Shown: positions 27,305 to 35,963, counted from the first letter of the stretch. The stretch: DNA of 64,000 nt from an uncultured Candidatus Melainabacteria bacterium (GCA_934692625.1 CAKUUC010000001.1:186001-250000); one strand, 5' to 3'. Notes: generated by a model from the letters alone, not told the origin. Made by a program: numbers and translations.

Positions 27305-29149
27305 ATGTGTGGTATTATAGGTTACGTTGGTAGAAAACCTGTTGTAGATATATTATTAGATGGTTTAGAACAGTTAGAATATAGAGGATATGATTCTTCT
27401 GGTATTGCAGTACAATGTGCTGATGGCATTAAAATTTATAAAGCAGAAGGTAAATTATGTAATTTACGTGAGGAATTGAGTCCACATGCTTATGAAATTG
27501 CAAAATCAACAATGGGGATCGGACATATTCGTTGGGCAACTCACGGGAAACCGACAGTAATCAATGCTCACCCACATACATGTAATTGCGGAAAACTTGT
27601 AATTGTTCATAACGGTATTATCGAAAATTATAAAGAATTAAAAGTTGAACTAGAGGCAAAAGGTTGTGTATTCCGTTCTCAAACTGATACTGAAATTGTT
27701 GCTCATTTAATGGCACAAATTTATGGTGAAGTTAAAGACTTGACCAAAGCGGTTCAACTTGCTGCAAAAAGAATAGAAGGTGCGTACGCATTTGGCGTAA
27801 TGCACAAGGACGAAAAAGATAAACTTGTTGTAACCAAAAGAAATGCACCTCTTGTTATTGGTGTTGGAGAGAACGAATTTTATGTTGCATCTGATATTCC
27901 GGCATTTATTAAACACACAAAAAATGCTATTTATCTAACAGATAATCAAGTTGCAACATTGACGCCTAATACAATAAAACTTGAAGATGCAGATGGTAAT
28001 ATTTTAACTCCGAAAGTTGAAGTATTGCCTTGGGAACCTGTTGCACTAAGCAAAATGGGTTATAAGCACTTTATGCTTAAAGAAATTCATGAACAACCTG
28101 ATGTAATCAGAAACATTTTGGTTGGAAAACTTCACACTGCTGATTCACCTGTATCGCTAGATGAAGTTAAATTGAATATTGAAAGCCTTAGAAATCTAAA
28201 CAGAATTCAGATTATTGCTTGCGGAACATCTCTTCACGCTGCAATGATAGGTAAATATATTATTGAAGATTTTTGTAAAATTCCTGTTGATATTGAAGCA
28301 TCTAGCGAATACATTTACAGAAACACTGTAACTGATGAGCATACTCTTGTTATTGGTGTTTCACAATCAGGTGAAACTGCAGATACTTTGACTGCTATAA
28401 AACAAGCAAAGGCTAAAGGTTCTCACATTTTAATTATTACAAACCGTCCTGATAGCGCTATGGCAAGAGAAGCAGACAGTTTGGTTCCGGTGAGTGCAGG
28501 TATTGAAGTTTCAGTTGCTGCAACAAAATCATATATTGCGCAATTGACTTCATTCTACTTATTGGCTTTATATTTGGCTGAAATTAAAAACTCTATGCCA
28601 CAAGACGAGTTAGTAGAAATCAAGTCAGAATTGTTATTGTTACCGCAAAAAATTGAACAAATTTTGGCTCACAAAGAATGTATTCAAAAATGTGCGAGAA
28701 AATATTCTTCAACAAAAGACTTTATCTATATTGCAAGAGGTATAAATTACCCGACGGCACTTGAAGGTGCGTTGAAACTTAAAGAAATCAGTTATATCAA
28801 CGCTACAGGTTATCCTGCAGGTGAATTAAAGCATGGACCGATTGCAATGCTAGACGAAACAATGCCGGTATTGTCAATTTTGATGAAGGGTTCTGTTTAC
28901 GAAAAATTATTATCTAATAGCGAAGAAGCAAGAGCAAGAAACGCAAGAATGATTGCTTTGACGAACTCAGATGACCCGAAATTGGACGATTTGTTCGATT
29001 ACATAATCAAAGTTCCTGAGGTTAACGAAATCTTGTCTCCGATTATCGCAATGATTCCTTTGCAACTGATTGCTTACTATATTGCGGAATTTTTGGGTAA
29101 AGACGTTGACCAGCCTAGAAATTTGGCAAAATCGGTAACAGTGGAATAG
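27305..29149 (+). CDS. glmS: Glutamine--fructose-6-phosphate aminotransferase (isomerizing)
   Basis: GlmS makes glucosamine-6-phosphate from fructose-6-phosphate and glutamine, the first step to UDP-GlcNAc for peptidoglycan. The 614-residue protein has the class II glutaminase domain with nucleophile Cys2 (MCGIIGYVG), the GHIRWATHGKP motif and two SIS domains (SQSGETADT and the C-terminal DQPRNLAKSVTVE). A ribosome site GGGAGAA precedes the ATG. The 84-base upstream gap is too short to hold a glmS ribozyme. NagA, encoded at 56408-57322, acts in the same amino-sugar pool. Confidence 0.97.
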   Translation: MCGIIGYVGRKPVVDILLDGLEQLEYRGYDSSGIAVQCADGIKIYKAEGKLCNLREELSPHAYEIAKSTMGIGHIRWATHGKPTVINAHPHTCNCGKLVIVHNGIIENYKELKVELEAKGCVFRSQTDTEIVAHLMAQIYGEVKDLTKAVQLAAKRIEGAYAFGVMHKDEKDKLVVTKRNAPLVIGVGENEFYVASDIPAFIKHTKNAIYLTDNQVATLTPNTIKLEDADGNILTPKVEVLPWEPVALSKMGYKHFMLKEIHEQPDVIRNILVGKLHTADSPVSLDEVKLNIESLRNLNRIQIIACGTSLHAAMIGKYIIEDFCKIPVDIEASSEYIYRNTVTDEHTLVIGVSQSGETADTLTAIKQAKAKGSHILIITNRPDSAMAREADSLVPVSAGIEVSVAATKSYIAQLTSFYLLALYLAEIKNSMPQDELVEIKSELLLLPQKIEQILAHKECIQKCARKYSSTKDFIYIARGINYPTALEGALKLKEISYINATGYPAGELKHGPIAMLDETMPVLSILMKGSVYEKLLSNSEEARARNARMIALTNSDDPKLDDLFDYIIKVPEVNEILSPIIAMIPLQLIAYYIAEFLGKDVDQPRNLAKSVTVE

Positions 29150-29152
29150 AAT

Positions 29153-29326
29153 ATGAAAACTAGAATAATTTCTGAAATCGTAAAACTGGAGAAAAACTTC
29201 GATTTTTCAACGGAAAATATTGAAAATGAACTAAATCAACGGTTTGGCAATGTACTTCGCTGGGCTATTACAAAAATTGATGATAATTTCATCACAGTAA
29301 CTTTTACTTACGAAAAAGCGGTATAG
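29153..29326 (+). CDS. Small conserved-looking protein downstream of glmS, unknown
   Basis: A 57-residue frame starts 3 bases after the glmS stop and is probably translationally coupled to it. The predicted protein begins MKTRIISEIVKLEKNFDF and ends in an amphipathic strand (NFITVTFTYEKAV). Its stop codon lies inside the terminator hairpin. Composition and the tight coupling suggest a real gene, but I recognise no family. Confidence 0.55.
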   Translation: MKTRIISEIVKLEKNFDFSTENIENELNQRFGNVLRWAITKIDDNFITVTFTYEKAV

Positions 29327-29350
29327 AGTCTATCTACACCGCTTTTATCT
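29314..29350. terminator. Terminator after glmS and the small downstream gene
   Basis: Perfect arms AAAAGCGGT (29314-29322) and ACCGCTTTT (29338-29346) enclose further partial pairing (ATAGA / TCTAT). A-rich and T-rich flanks allow use in both directions; the next gene is convergent. Confidence 0.8.
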
Positions 29351-29369
29351 AAAAATTTATCAAAGATAA

Positions 29370-29828
29370 TTAAGCATCTAAAACAACGTTTTTGGTTGTT
29401 CCTTCTATTTTTGCAGCATCTTCGTATTTTTGATTAATTCTGCCTGCTTTATTTGCGTAATTGAATAAAGTGTCTAATACGTAAGCGCCTGCTGCAATAC
29501 CTACTGCCAATGCGCCTAAACGTTTTTGACATAAAGGATATTTTAATAGTTTTGTAGCAAAATCTTTTGCTCCAACTTTTTTAGCAATATGTCCAATAGC
29601 TTTGCCAATAGTTTTTGTTCCATAAGTTACTGCTTTGGCAACTTTTGGGCTATGTTTTGCTGCATAAGCAACACCTACTGCGCCGGCACCGACAGTACCT
29701 ATTTTTAAACCAGTTTTCATATCATTTTTAAAGTGCTCTTTTGCACATTGAGCTCTGTTTGTCATAGAGCCTTTGCTTCTGTCCAACATAATTGCTGCTG
29801 CATGTCCTGTTGCTACTCCGATTGTCAT
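29370..29828 (-). CDS. Alanine/glycine-rich protein, possibly membrane-associated, unknown
   Basis: The 152-residue product is basic and rich in Ala, Gly and Lys. Two short hydrophobic stretches (IGTVGAGAVGVAYAA near 44-58 and LGALAVGIAAGAYVLDTLF near 105-123) with small residues might insert in a membrane or form a helical hairpin. There is no classical signal peptide. AAAGG precedes the ATG, and three 11-bp direct repeats lie just upstream. Function is unknown to me. Confidence 0.65.
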   Translation of the reverse strand: MTIGVATGHAAAIMLDRSKGSMTNRAQCAKEHFKNDMKTGLKIGTVGAGAVGVAYAAKHSPKVAKAVTYGTKTIGKAIGHIAKKVGAKDFATKLLKYPLCQKRLGALAVGIAAGAYVLDTLFNYANKAGRINQKYEDAAKIEGTTKNVVLDA

Positions 29829-29842
29829 AAATACCTACCTTT

Positions 29843-29875
29843 CAAATTTACTACAAATTTACTACAAATTTACCT
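29843..29875. repeat. Three tandem 11-bp direct repeats upstream of the Ala/Gly-rich gene
   Basis: CAAATTTACTA occurs at 29843-29853 and 29854-29864, then as CAAATTTACCT at 29865-29875. The 11-bp period is close to one helical turn, and the array ends just before the ribosome site of the gene starting at 29828. Confidence 0.85.
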
Positions 29876-29983
29876 ACTCTTTTATAAAGTATTTTTTCGT
29901 AGTAAAATTGACTTTGGATTTTTATAAAATTTTGAAATCGGCATTATCATTGGATTTTAAGTGCTTAATATTTCTTAACTTAT

Positions 29984-30169
29984 TTAATTTTCATCAATTT
30001 CAATGGCATTAACAGGACATGTTATGGCTGCATCTATGCACAAGTCTTCAAAATTTTCTATCCTTGAATTATTTACAATTGCCTTATTTTGATTGATTTC
30101 AAACACTTCAGGGTTAATTATTGCGCAAGCGCCGCACCCTACACACATATCTAAAATTTTAATGTTCAT
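29984..30169 (-). CDS. Small single-cluster ferredoxin, 4Fe-4S type
   Basis: The 61-residue protein has the pattern CVGCGAC (Cys9, Cys12, Cys15) near the N-terminus and CPVNAI (Cys51) near the end, which together can bind one 4Fe-4S cluster for electron transfer in the cytoplasm. An extra Cys44 is present. The length matches short monocluster ferredoxins. Its ribosome site (GGGAGG, 8 bases before ATG) lies in the 3' arm of a terminator-like hairpin between it and thrB. Confidence 0.88.
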   Translation of the reverse strand: MNIKILDMCVGCGACAIINPEVFEINQNKAIVNNSRIENFEDLCIDAAITCPVNAIEIDEN

Positions 30170-30171
30170 GA

Positions 30172-30213
30172 AAAAAGCCTCCCTAATGTTCTTATCAATT
30201 ATGGAAGCTTTTT
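30172..30213 (-). terminator. Terminator-like hairpin after thrB whose arm contains the ferredoxin ribosome site
   Basis: On the minus strand, arms AAAAAGCTTCC and GGAGGCTTTTT (30203-30213 and 30172-30182) pair with one mismatch, and ATAAT/ATTA pairing extends the stem to a loop of about 10. The 3' arm supplies both the U-tract and the Shine-Dalgarno GGGAGG of the next gene. It may end thrB transcripts, mask ferredoxin translation, or both. Confidence 0.6.
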
Positions 30214-30250
30214 ATATATTTTTTATTCTCTAATTACATTAATAACAAGA

Positions 30251-31198
30251 CTAATCTTCGTTAGTAATGATTTGAGCGCCATTGTTTTCAACAGATAGAG
30301 TCTTAATTTCGCATTTGATATTTTGGTCTGCCCAAGTATCTTTTACAACATTTCGAATTTTATCCAAGTTGTTCTTTTCAGATATTACCAAAATTGAAGA
30401 CCCAGCGCCACTCAAAACACAACCTAAAACATTATCAAAATGTCTTAAATTGTTGATGATTGAACTCAATCCCGGAACTAATTTCATTCGGTATGGCTGA
30501 TGAAGTCTGTCTTGTAGCGCCATTTTCATTAGTTCAGAATCTTTTGTATGAACTGCTTCGACAAACAACGCAAGTCTTTTTGCATTAAATATTGCATCTT
30601 GCATTGGAACCTCTGCCGGTAAAACAGAACGTGCAATATCTGTTGATAATTCAAAATCAGGAATACAAACAGTTATCGCCCACTCTTGTGGCCAATCTAG
30701 TTTTCGGTAAACTACGCTACCATCATCTTCTTGAGAAGAAATTACCAAACCACCAACAATTGCCGGAGTAATATTATCAGGGTGTCCTTCGATTTCGCAA
30801 GCAATTGATAATAATGCAGGTTCATCTGCCGGACGTCCTAAAAGTTCATTTGCGGCAAATAAAGCACCGACAATAACAGAAGAACTGCTGCCTAATCCTC
30901 TTGCGACAGGGATTCCTGTGTATATATTAATCTTTAACTCTGCTGGAGATTGTCCAATCATATTATATAAAAGTTCTACGGCTTTATAAACAATACTGTT
31001 ATTATCAAGCGGAATATGCTCTAATGATGACTGTTCAACCATATCACTATTAGGGAAAACATTTATTTCCACACCAGTTCCAGGAAGAACAGTTTCTTCA
31101 ATAGTAATAGTATTGTATATAGGTAGTGCCATTCCTAAACAATCAAACCCTGGTCCGAGATTTGCAGTTGTTGCAGGCACTTTTACTGTAATTTTCAT
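30251..31198 (-). CDS. thrB: Homoserine kinase
   Basis: ThrB phosphorylates homoserine on the way to threonine. The 315-residue GHMP kinase has the N-terminal PATTANLGPGFDCLGMAL motif, the ATP-binding loop PVARGLGSSSSV (97-108) and the C-terminal motif 3 (VLGCVLSGAGSS). Homology to other GHMP kinases is possible, but the FDCLG motif and length fit homoserine kinase. It is divergent from the MnmC-like gene. No other threonine genes are in the window. Confidence 0.93.
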   Translation of the reverse strand: MKITVKVPATTANLGPGFDCLGMALPIYNTITIEETVLPGTGVEINVFPNSDMVEQSSLEHIPLDNNSIVYKAVELLYNMIGQSPAELKINIYTGIPVARGLGSSSSVIVGALFAANELLGRPADEPALLSIACEIEGHPDNITPAIVGGLVISSQEDDGSVVYRKLDWPQEWAITVCIPDFELSTDIARSVLPAEVPMQDAIFNAKRLALFVEAVHTKDSELMKMALQDRLHQPYRMKLVPGLSSIINNLRHFDNVLGCVLSGAGSSILVISEKNNLDKIRNVVKDTWADQNIKCEIKTLSVENNGAQIITNED

Positions 31199-31307
31199 AT
31201 TTTACTTACCTTTCTTCTTTAGATATTATACCAAAAACACAAAAAATGGCTTATTTAAGTTATTTTAACAATTTGTCATATTTCAAAAAATGTTCTAAAG
31301 TGTTGAT

Positions 31308-32840
31308 ATGAGTGAATTTTATCCATATTTTACTAAAGACGGTTCGGTCGGATTGTACAGCAAAGATTTTAATGATATCTACCACAGTGCAACCGGTGCT
31401 CTCACAGAAGCCTATGAAAAGTTTATTTACCCGTCCAATCTGCATGATATACTGTCAAAATATGATAATATAAAGGTTCTGGACATCTGCTATGGCATCG
31501 GGTATAACACAAAAGCCTTGCTTAATTGTATTTTAGACTATAGAAAAAATATTTCTTCTAAAAATAATTTTCAAAACCAAAAAACAAATAAATTTCAGAA
31601 ATTTTTCAAAAATTTTCCTAGAAAAATCACAAAGAAAAAATTTAGACTTGCAAAAGGTTACGCTCCGATACATACCAATAAAACACCACTCAAAAATACA
31701 AATAAGTACGAAGCGATATATACCGATAAAACTACAAAACAAAATAATCTATTATCATCTAATAGCGAAACGATATATTCCAATAATATTAAACATAATA
31801 AAACAAGAAATTATAACGCTTCGTTACATGTAAATAAAACTACCTCGATAAAAATTATCTTTAAGAAAATTTTACAAAGATTTATTAAGCAAAATACTGC
31901 TAATCGCTCAAACACTATCAGTAATAACACATCTCGTATCTATATTAAAGCAATTGATTTTGATAAAACACTTTCTTATCTATCTCCGTTCATAAAAACT
32001 GGCGAAAAGAGTTATAAAAAGTTTAATAAAACAATACCAAATGATAAAATTCACAAATATTTAGACACCGACGTCAAATGTGAAATTCTGAAAATTCCAC
32101 CTGTGATAAACTACCTTTTATTAGAGTTTTTAATGAACAATAAACCCGAGATTTTTACTGATAAGACAGTAAATTCGATATTATCTGATAAAATTTTTAA
32201 GCCGTTTTTTGATTCAAATATTAGGGGCATTTTTGAACTTTATAAACACAAGATGACTAGTTGTAAGCATAGCAATGGGTTCTTATCGCTCTTACATAAT
32301 ATATATTATCAACATGTATCATTAAGTTATAAAAGCAGGCTAAAAACATATCAGCCACAGGAAATTATTTTTGACTTAAAAAATGATGATGCAAGAAAAA
32401 TCATACTTGAAGATAATAATTTATACAATTTGATATTTTTAGATGCTTTTACTCCATCAAAATGTCCTTGCTTGTGGTCGTTTGAATTTTTCAAACAACT
32501 TTATGACCATTTAGCCCCTGATGGTATGTTATTAACTTACTCATCTTCAGCATCTATTCGTGGTGCGATGACAGAAGCAGGATTTCATATCGGACAAATT
32601 TATAACGAACGAACAAAACAATATTTTGGTACTGTTGCAGCAAAAGACAAAACTCTCATAAAACATCAACTCTCAGAATTCGATTTAGGGCTCATTAAAA
32701 CAAAAGCCGGTATATTTTATCGTGACCAAAATTTAACGGCGCAAAATGAGGCGATTTTATTGGCTCGAGAAAACGAAGTTAAAACTTCGACAAGAGAATC
32801 AAGTTCACATTATAAAAAACTATATTTTACAAAAAATTAG
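31308..32840 (+). CDS. MnmC-like SAM-dependent methyltransferase with a large low-complexity insertion
   Basis: The N-terminal 80 residues (TKDGSVGLYSKDFNDIYHS, then motif I VLDICYGIGYNT at 57-68) and the C-terminal part (LIFLDAFTPSKCPCLWS, then DHLAPDGMLLTYSSS) match the methyltransferase domain of MnmC/DUF752, which finishes the mnm5 modification of tRNA U34. The oxidase half of MnmC is absent. Between them about 250 residues (roughly 82-330) are rich in Asn, Lys, Thr and Ile, AT-rich in DNA and partly repetitive. At 510 residues it is about twice the usual length. The reading frame is intact throughout. The start has a weak ribosome site. Activity with this insertion is uncertain. Confidence 0.8.
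   Translation: MSEFYPYFTKDGSVGLYSKDFNDIYHSATGALTEAYEKFIYPSNLHDILSKYDNIKVLDICYGIGYNTKALLNCILDYRKNISSKNNFQNQKTNKFQKFFKNFPRKITKKKFRLAKGYAPIHTNKTPLKNTNKYEAIYTDKTTKQNNLLSSNSETIYSNNIKHNKTRNYNASLHVNKTTSIKIIFKKILQRFIKQNTANRSNTISNNTSRIYIKAIDFDKTLSYLSPFIKTGEKSYKKFNKTIPNDKIHKYLDTDVKCEILKIPPVINYLLLEFLMNNKPEIFTDKTVNSILSDKIFKPFFDSNIRGIFELYKHKMTSCKHSNGFLSLLHNIYYQHVSLSYKSRLKTYQPQEIIFDLKNDDARKIILEDNNLYNLIFLDAFTPSKCPCLWSFEFFKQLYDHLAPDGMLLTYSSSASIRGAMTEAGFHIGQIYNERTKQYFGTVAAKDKTLIKHQLSEFDLGLIKTKAGIFYRDQNLTAQNEAILLARENEVKTSTRESSSHYKKLYFTKN
31657..31835 (+). repeat. Degenerate in-frame tandem repeats in the MnmC-like gene
   Basis: Four related units of about 50 bp start near 31661, 31711, 31767 and 31817. Their shared core is CGATAYATACCRATAAAAC, strongest at 31666-31684 and 31715-31733, and it is read in the same frame as PIHTNK, AIYTDK, TIYSNN and SLHVNK. 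Complementary 8-mers ACGAAGCG (31708-31715) and CGCTTCGT (31817-31824) also flank the central units. Confidence 0.65.
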
Positions 32841-32988
32841 ACAAATGTTATTGGAATATATCGCAGCGTATTATTTTGAGTATGCAAAATTTTGCACATT
32901 TTCAAATAGTCATAATTTGTAAATTATTTGCACCATCAGGCTAACATGGAATATCATATAAATAATTACCTTGAGGAGAATTTTAATC

Positions 32989-34308
32989 ATGACAAAAACG
33001 TACGATATAGTTATTATTGGTGGAGGTACAGCCGGTTGTGCAGCAGCGTATATTTCCGGACTGTTAGGCTTAAGAACCTTGCTTATTGAGCGGAGTTCTG
33101 CACTGGGTGGCGCTATTACATCTAATCTTGTTGTACCGGTCATGAATGTCGGCAACCATCAGATAAATAACGCTTTTTACAAGTCTTTTGCACTTAAAAT
33201 GGCTGAAATGGGCGGTCAAACGACTTATCAAGGTAATATTGGCTGGTTTAATCCAGAAATCGCCAAAATCGCTCTTGATGAAATGCTTAGTTCGGTTGAT
33301 GTTGATATTAGATTTAATACTGAGGTTACAAATGTCAAAATTGAAGATAATAATATACATAAGTTGAACATTAACTCTACAATGTTATCTTCATATAACT
33401 ATTCGATATATACTAATAATAATACTCTTACTTTTGATAATACTTTATCGGTATGTATCGAAACGAAGTATATTGTAGATGCAACAGGCAATGCTGATTT
33501 TTCAAAAAAAGTTAACTGTGAATTTTTAGATGATTCTGCGGAATTTCAACCGATGAGCCTAAGATTTTTGATGAGCGGTGTTGATATTGAAAAGTTTGGC
33601 AAATGGCTTATTTCTATTGACAAAGACCGTAATGTGACAACTTTTGAACATATAAACGGAATTCCACATTTATCTACAGCATACACTTGGGACGACAACA
33701 AGAAATGGGCTTTAGCACCATTATTTGACAAAGCGGTTAAAAATGGAATGCTAAAAGACGCTGATAGAAACTATTTTCAAGTGTTTACCGTAGCGGGAAT
33801 GCCGTCTACGATTGCGTTTAACTGTCCTCGTATTATTGAAAATCTTAATCCGAACATGACTCAAGATATTAGCAAAGCCTTAATTGAAGGTAGAGCAAGC
33901 ATTTACAGACTATCCAAATTTTGCAAAGAGTACCTTGTCGGATTTGAAAAAGCTTTTATTTCAAACATTTCTGACGGAATAGGCGTAAGAGTTTCAAATA
34001 GGGTGAAAGGCAAGTATGTTTATACTATTGACGATTTACGCTCGGGCAAAAAATTTGAAAATCCCGCACTTATTTCAAATTATCCGGTTGATGTTCACTC
34101 AAAGGATAAAAATAGTTCAACCTTAGAACTTGACGGAGAATATCAATTACCAATAGAAAGTTTGATGGCAGCAGATTACGACAACTTGTTTGTCGTAGGA
34201 AGATGTTTATCTGCAGATTACTTGGCTCAAGGGGCATTGAGAGTTCAAGCAAACTGTTTTGCAATGGGAGAAGCGGTTGCCAGATATATCTACAAATTGC
34301 AACAGTAA
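32989..34308 (+). CDS. FAD-dependent oxidoreductase
   Basis: The 439-residue protein has the dinucleotide-binding motif IVIIGGGTAGCAAA at 8-20 and an acidic end of the second strand (LLIERSSALGGA), matching the FAD_oxidored family. A C-terminal FAD-contact segment (NLFVVGRCLSADYLAQGALR) supports this. The substrate is unknown. The ATG at 32989 is chosen because GAGGAGA lies 9 bases upstream; an in-frame TTG at 32971 overlaps that site. Around residues 125-160 an Asn/Thr-rich stretch (YNYSIYTNNN, TLTFDNTLSV) looks inserted and carries an inverted repeat like the one in the preceding gene. The stop abuts the convergent flavoprotein with no gap. Confidence 0.82.
   Translation: MTKTYDIVIIGGGTAGCAAAYISGLLGLRTLLIERSSALGGAITSNLVVPVMNVGNHQINNAFYKSFALKMAEMGGQTTYQGNIGWFNPEIAKIALDEMLSSVDVDIRFNTEVTNVKIEDNNIHKLNINSTMLSSYNYSIYTNNNTLTFDNTLSVCIETKYIVDATGNADFSKKVNCEFLDDSAEFQPMSLRFLMSGVDIEKFGKWLISIDKDRNVTTFEHINGIPHLSTAYTWDDNKKWALAPLFDKAVKNGMLKDADRNYFQVFTVAGMPSTIAFNCPRIIENLNPNMTQDISKALIEGRASIYRLSKFCKEYLVGFEKAFISNISDGIGVRVSNRVKGKYVYTIDDLRSGKKFENPALISNYPVDVHSKDKNSSTLELDGEYQLPIESLMAADYDNLFVVGRCLSADYLAQGALRVQANCFAMGEAVARYIYKLQQ
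33403..33461. repeat. Imperfect palindrome inside the FAD oxidoreductase gene
   Basis: The arm TTCGATATATACTAATAA (33403-33420) pairs with TTATCGGTATGTATCGAA (33444-33461) over 18 positions, with three departures, two of which are G-U pairs in RNA. The left arm reads SIYTN in the coding frame, similar to AIYTD and TIYSN in the neighbouring gene's repeats. Confidence 0.65.
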
Positions 34309-35664
34309 TTAACTTTCGGATAGTCTTGAAGATAGAATATTCATTGCATCAAGTAACGGGTCAATGGTCGTTGAAAATGGCGGTGAATACGTCAAATCAT
34401 TTGCTGCAAATTCTTTAACAGTCAATCTGCCAACAAGAGCAGTTGCTAGTGTGTTTATGCGCTTATCTGCGCCAATAGAACCGACTGCCTGCCCACCCAA
34501 AAGCAGTCCTGTTGCTTTTTCTGCAACAATTTTGAGTGTAATTTCACTTGCTTCAGGCATGTAGCCAACCATATCATGTTTGTTTACAGTTACTGTTTCA
34601 GGCGTGTAGCCGTACTCTTTGGCGACTTTTTCTGTAAAACCTGTCATTGACATTGTAGTATTAAGACAGCGTGTGACAGAAGAACTTAAAACTCCTTCAA
34701 ATACAGTGTAAATTCCTGCAGCATTCAAGGCGGCACATCTACCTTCTTTGTTTGCGGTCGAACCCAGCGGAACCCATACCGATTTTCCGTTAATCAAATG
34801 CGGTTCTTCACAGCAATCTCCGCAAGCATAAATATTAGCAACTGAGGTCTGCATAAGTTTATTAACTTTAATTGCGCCGGATTTTCCTATTACAATCCCT
34901 GCATCACGTGCAATTTCACTGTTTGGAATTACTCCGACACACAAAACAATAATTTCCGCATCAATTTCTTTTCCAGAAGAAGTCAAAACCTTTGTTGCAA
35001 GTCCGTTTTCACCAACAATTTCGACAACTGCTTCCCCCGTGAGAATTTGAAAATTCTTTTCGTCAGACAATTCAATTCGCGTCTTTATTTCATCAGACAT
35101 TTCAGGATCAAAAGAAGGCATAATCTTGTCACCACGTTCTAGCAGTGTGACATTCAGCCCATTTTTGACAAACGCTTCAAGCAATTCAAGCCCGATAAAA
35201 CCACCACCAACAATGACAGCGTTTTTACTTTTGAGCATTTGTTCTCTAATTTTTATACCATCTTCAATTTTTCGCAAGGTATAAATGTTTTCAAAATCTC
35301 TTACACCCTTAACATTTGGTATAATAGGTCTTGCACCTGTTGCAATAATTAAACGGTCATAAGGGACACAAATACTGTTGAGTTTGTTTTGTACAGTCAA
35401 AGTTTGTGATTTTATATCAATTTTTGTGACTCGATGTTCTAAATATACATCAATTCCCGCTTGATTAAAATCTTCCACTGACCGCACAAGCAGACTTCTG
35501 TAATCTTTAAAATTACCTTGAATATAAAAGGGTAAACCACACGATGAATATGAAACATGCGTATCATCGGTAAATATTTTTACACTTGAATCAGGTAGTA
35601 AACGTTTAATTTTAGCGGCAGCTTTTGATCCTGCGGCAACTCCGCCTATCACAACAATATTCAT
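34309..35664 (-). CDS. CoA-disulfide reductase / NADH oxidase family flavoprotein
   Basis: The 451-residue protein belongs to the pyridine nucleotide-disulfide oxidoreductase group with a single active-site cysteine, seen in SYSSCGLPFYI (Cys42). It has the FAD motif VVIGGVAAGSKAAAK at the start, an NAD(P)H-binding motif (AVIVGGGFIGLELLEAF), the second FAD contact (NIYACGDCC) and the C-terminal dimerisation domain. Members reduce CoA or polysulfide disulfides or oxidise NADH with oxygen, and the exact reaction cannot be assigned. No good ribosome site is seen upstream. Confidence 0.85.
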   Translation of the reverse strand: MNIVVIGGVAAGSKAAAKIKRLLPDSSVKIFTDDTHVSYSSCGLPFYIQGNFKDYRSLLVRSVEDFNQAGIDVYLEHRVTKIDIKSQTLTVQNKLNSICVPYDRLIIATGARPIIPNVKGVRDFENIYTLRKIEDGIKIREQMLKSKNAVIVGGGFIGLELLEAFVKNGLNVTLLERGDKIMPSFDPEMSDEIKTRIELSDEKNFQILTGEAVVEIVGENGLATKVLTSSGKEIDAEIIVLCVGVIPNSEIARDAGIVIGKSGAIKVNKLMQTSVANIYACGDCCEEPHLINGKSVWVPLGSTANKEGRCAALNAAGIYTVFEGVLSSSVTRCLNTTMSMTGFTEKVAKEYGYTPETVTVNKHDMVGYMPEASEITLKIVAEKATGLLLGGQAVGSIGADKRINTLATALVGRLTVKEFAANDLTYSPPFSTTIDPLLDAMNILSSRLSES

Positions 35665-35710
35665 AGTAAAATTCTATAAAAATCAATAGAAATTCACATT
35701 GCCTAAATTA

Positions 35711-35857
35711 CTAATTTGTGCTGTATGTATTTAAAATCATACCTTTCATAAATTCGCAATAAATGTCGCTATCTTTTTCGTCTGTTTCAGCTTCTGCTTT
35801 TTCAATTAAACTCTTTAGTGCTTCTATAAGCTCTCGTCTTTTTAGTTCTTCAAACAT
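35711..35857 (-). CDS. Small acidic protein of 48 residues, unknown
   Basis: The frame begins MFEELKRRELIEALKSLI and is strongly charged and helical, ending MILNTYSTN. Amphipathic helix spacing and absence of low complexity suggest a real small gene, but the ribosome site (GGGGTG) is distant and there is no homology I can name. Confidence 0.45.
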   Translation of the reverse strand: MFEELKRRELIEALKSLIEKAEAETDEKDSDIYCEFMKGMILNTYSTN

Positions 35858-35963
35858 AATCTATACACACCCCGTGTTGATTTAATGGTATCTTACAGAT
35901 TATTTATCGGAAATGTTTAATAAAAACTTTAAAATATCAAAGCAAATATTAAGAGATATTAAC

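Noticed and set aside
31657..31835. CRISPR array
   Set aside because: The units are degenerate, in frame with a coding gene, without constant repeats and unique spacers, and no cas gene is nearby.
31548..32340. Intein in the MnmC-like gene
   Set aside because: No Cys/Ser at the upstream junction with a terminal His-Asn pair, and no homing endonuclease motif can be seen; the stretch is low complexity.
34300..34320. Terminator between the two convergent flavoprotein genes
   Set aside because: The stop codons abut at 34308/34309 and no GC-rich stem with a T-run is present there.
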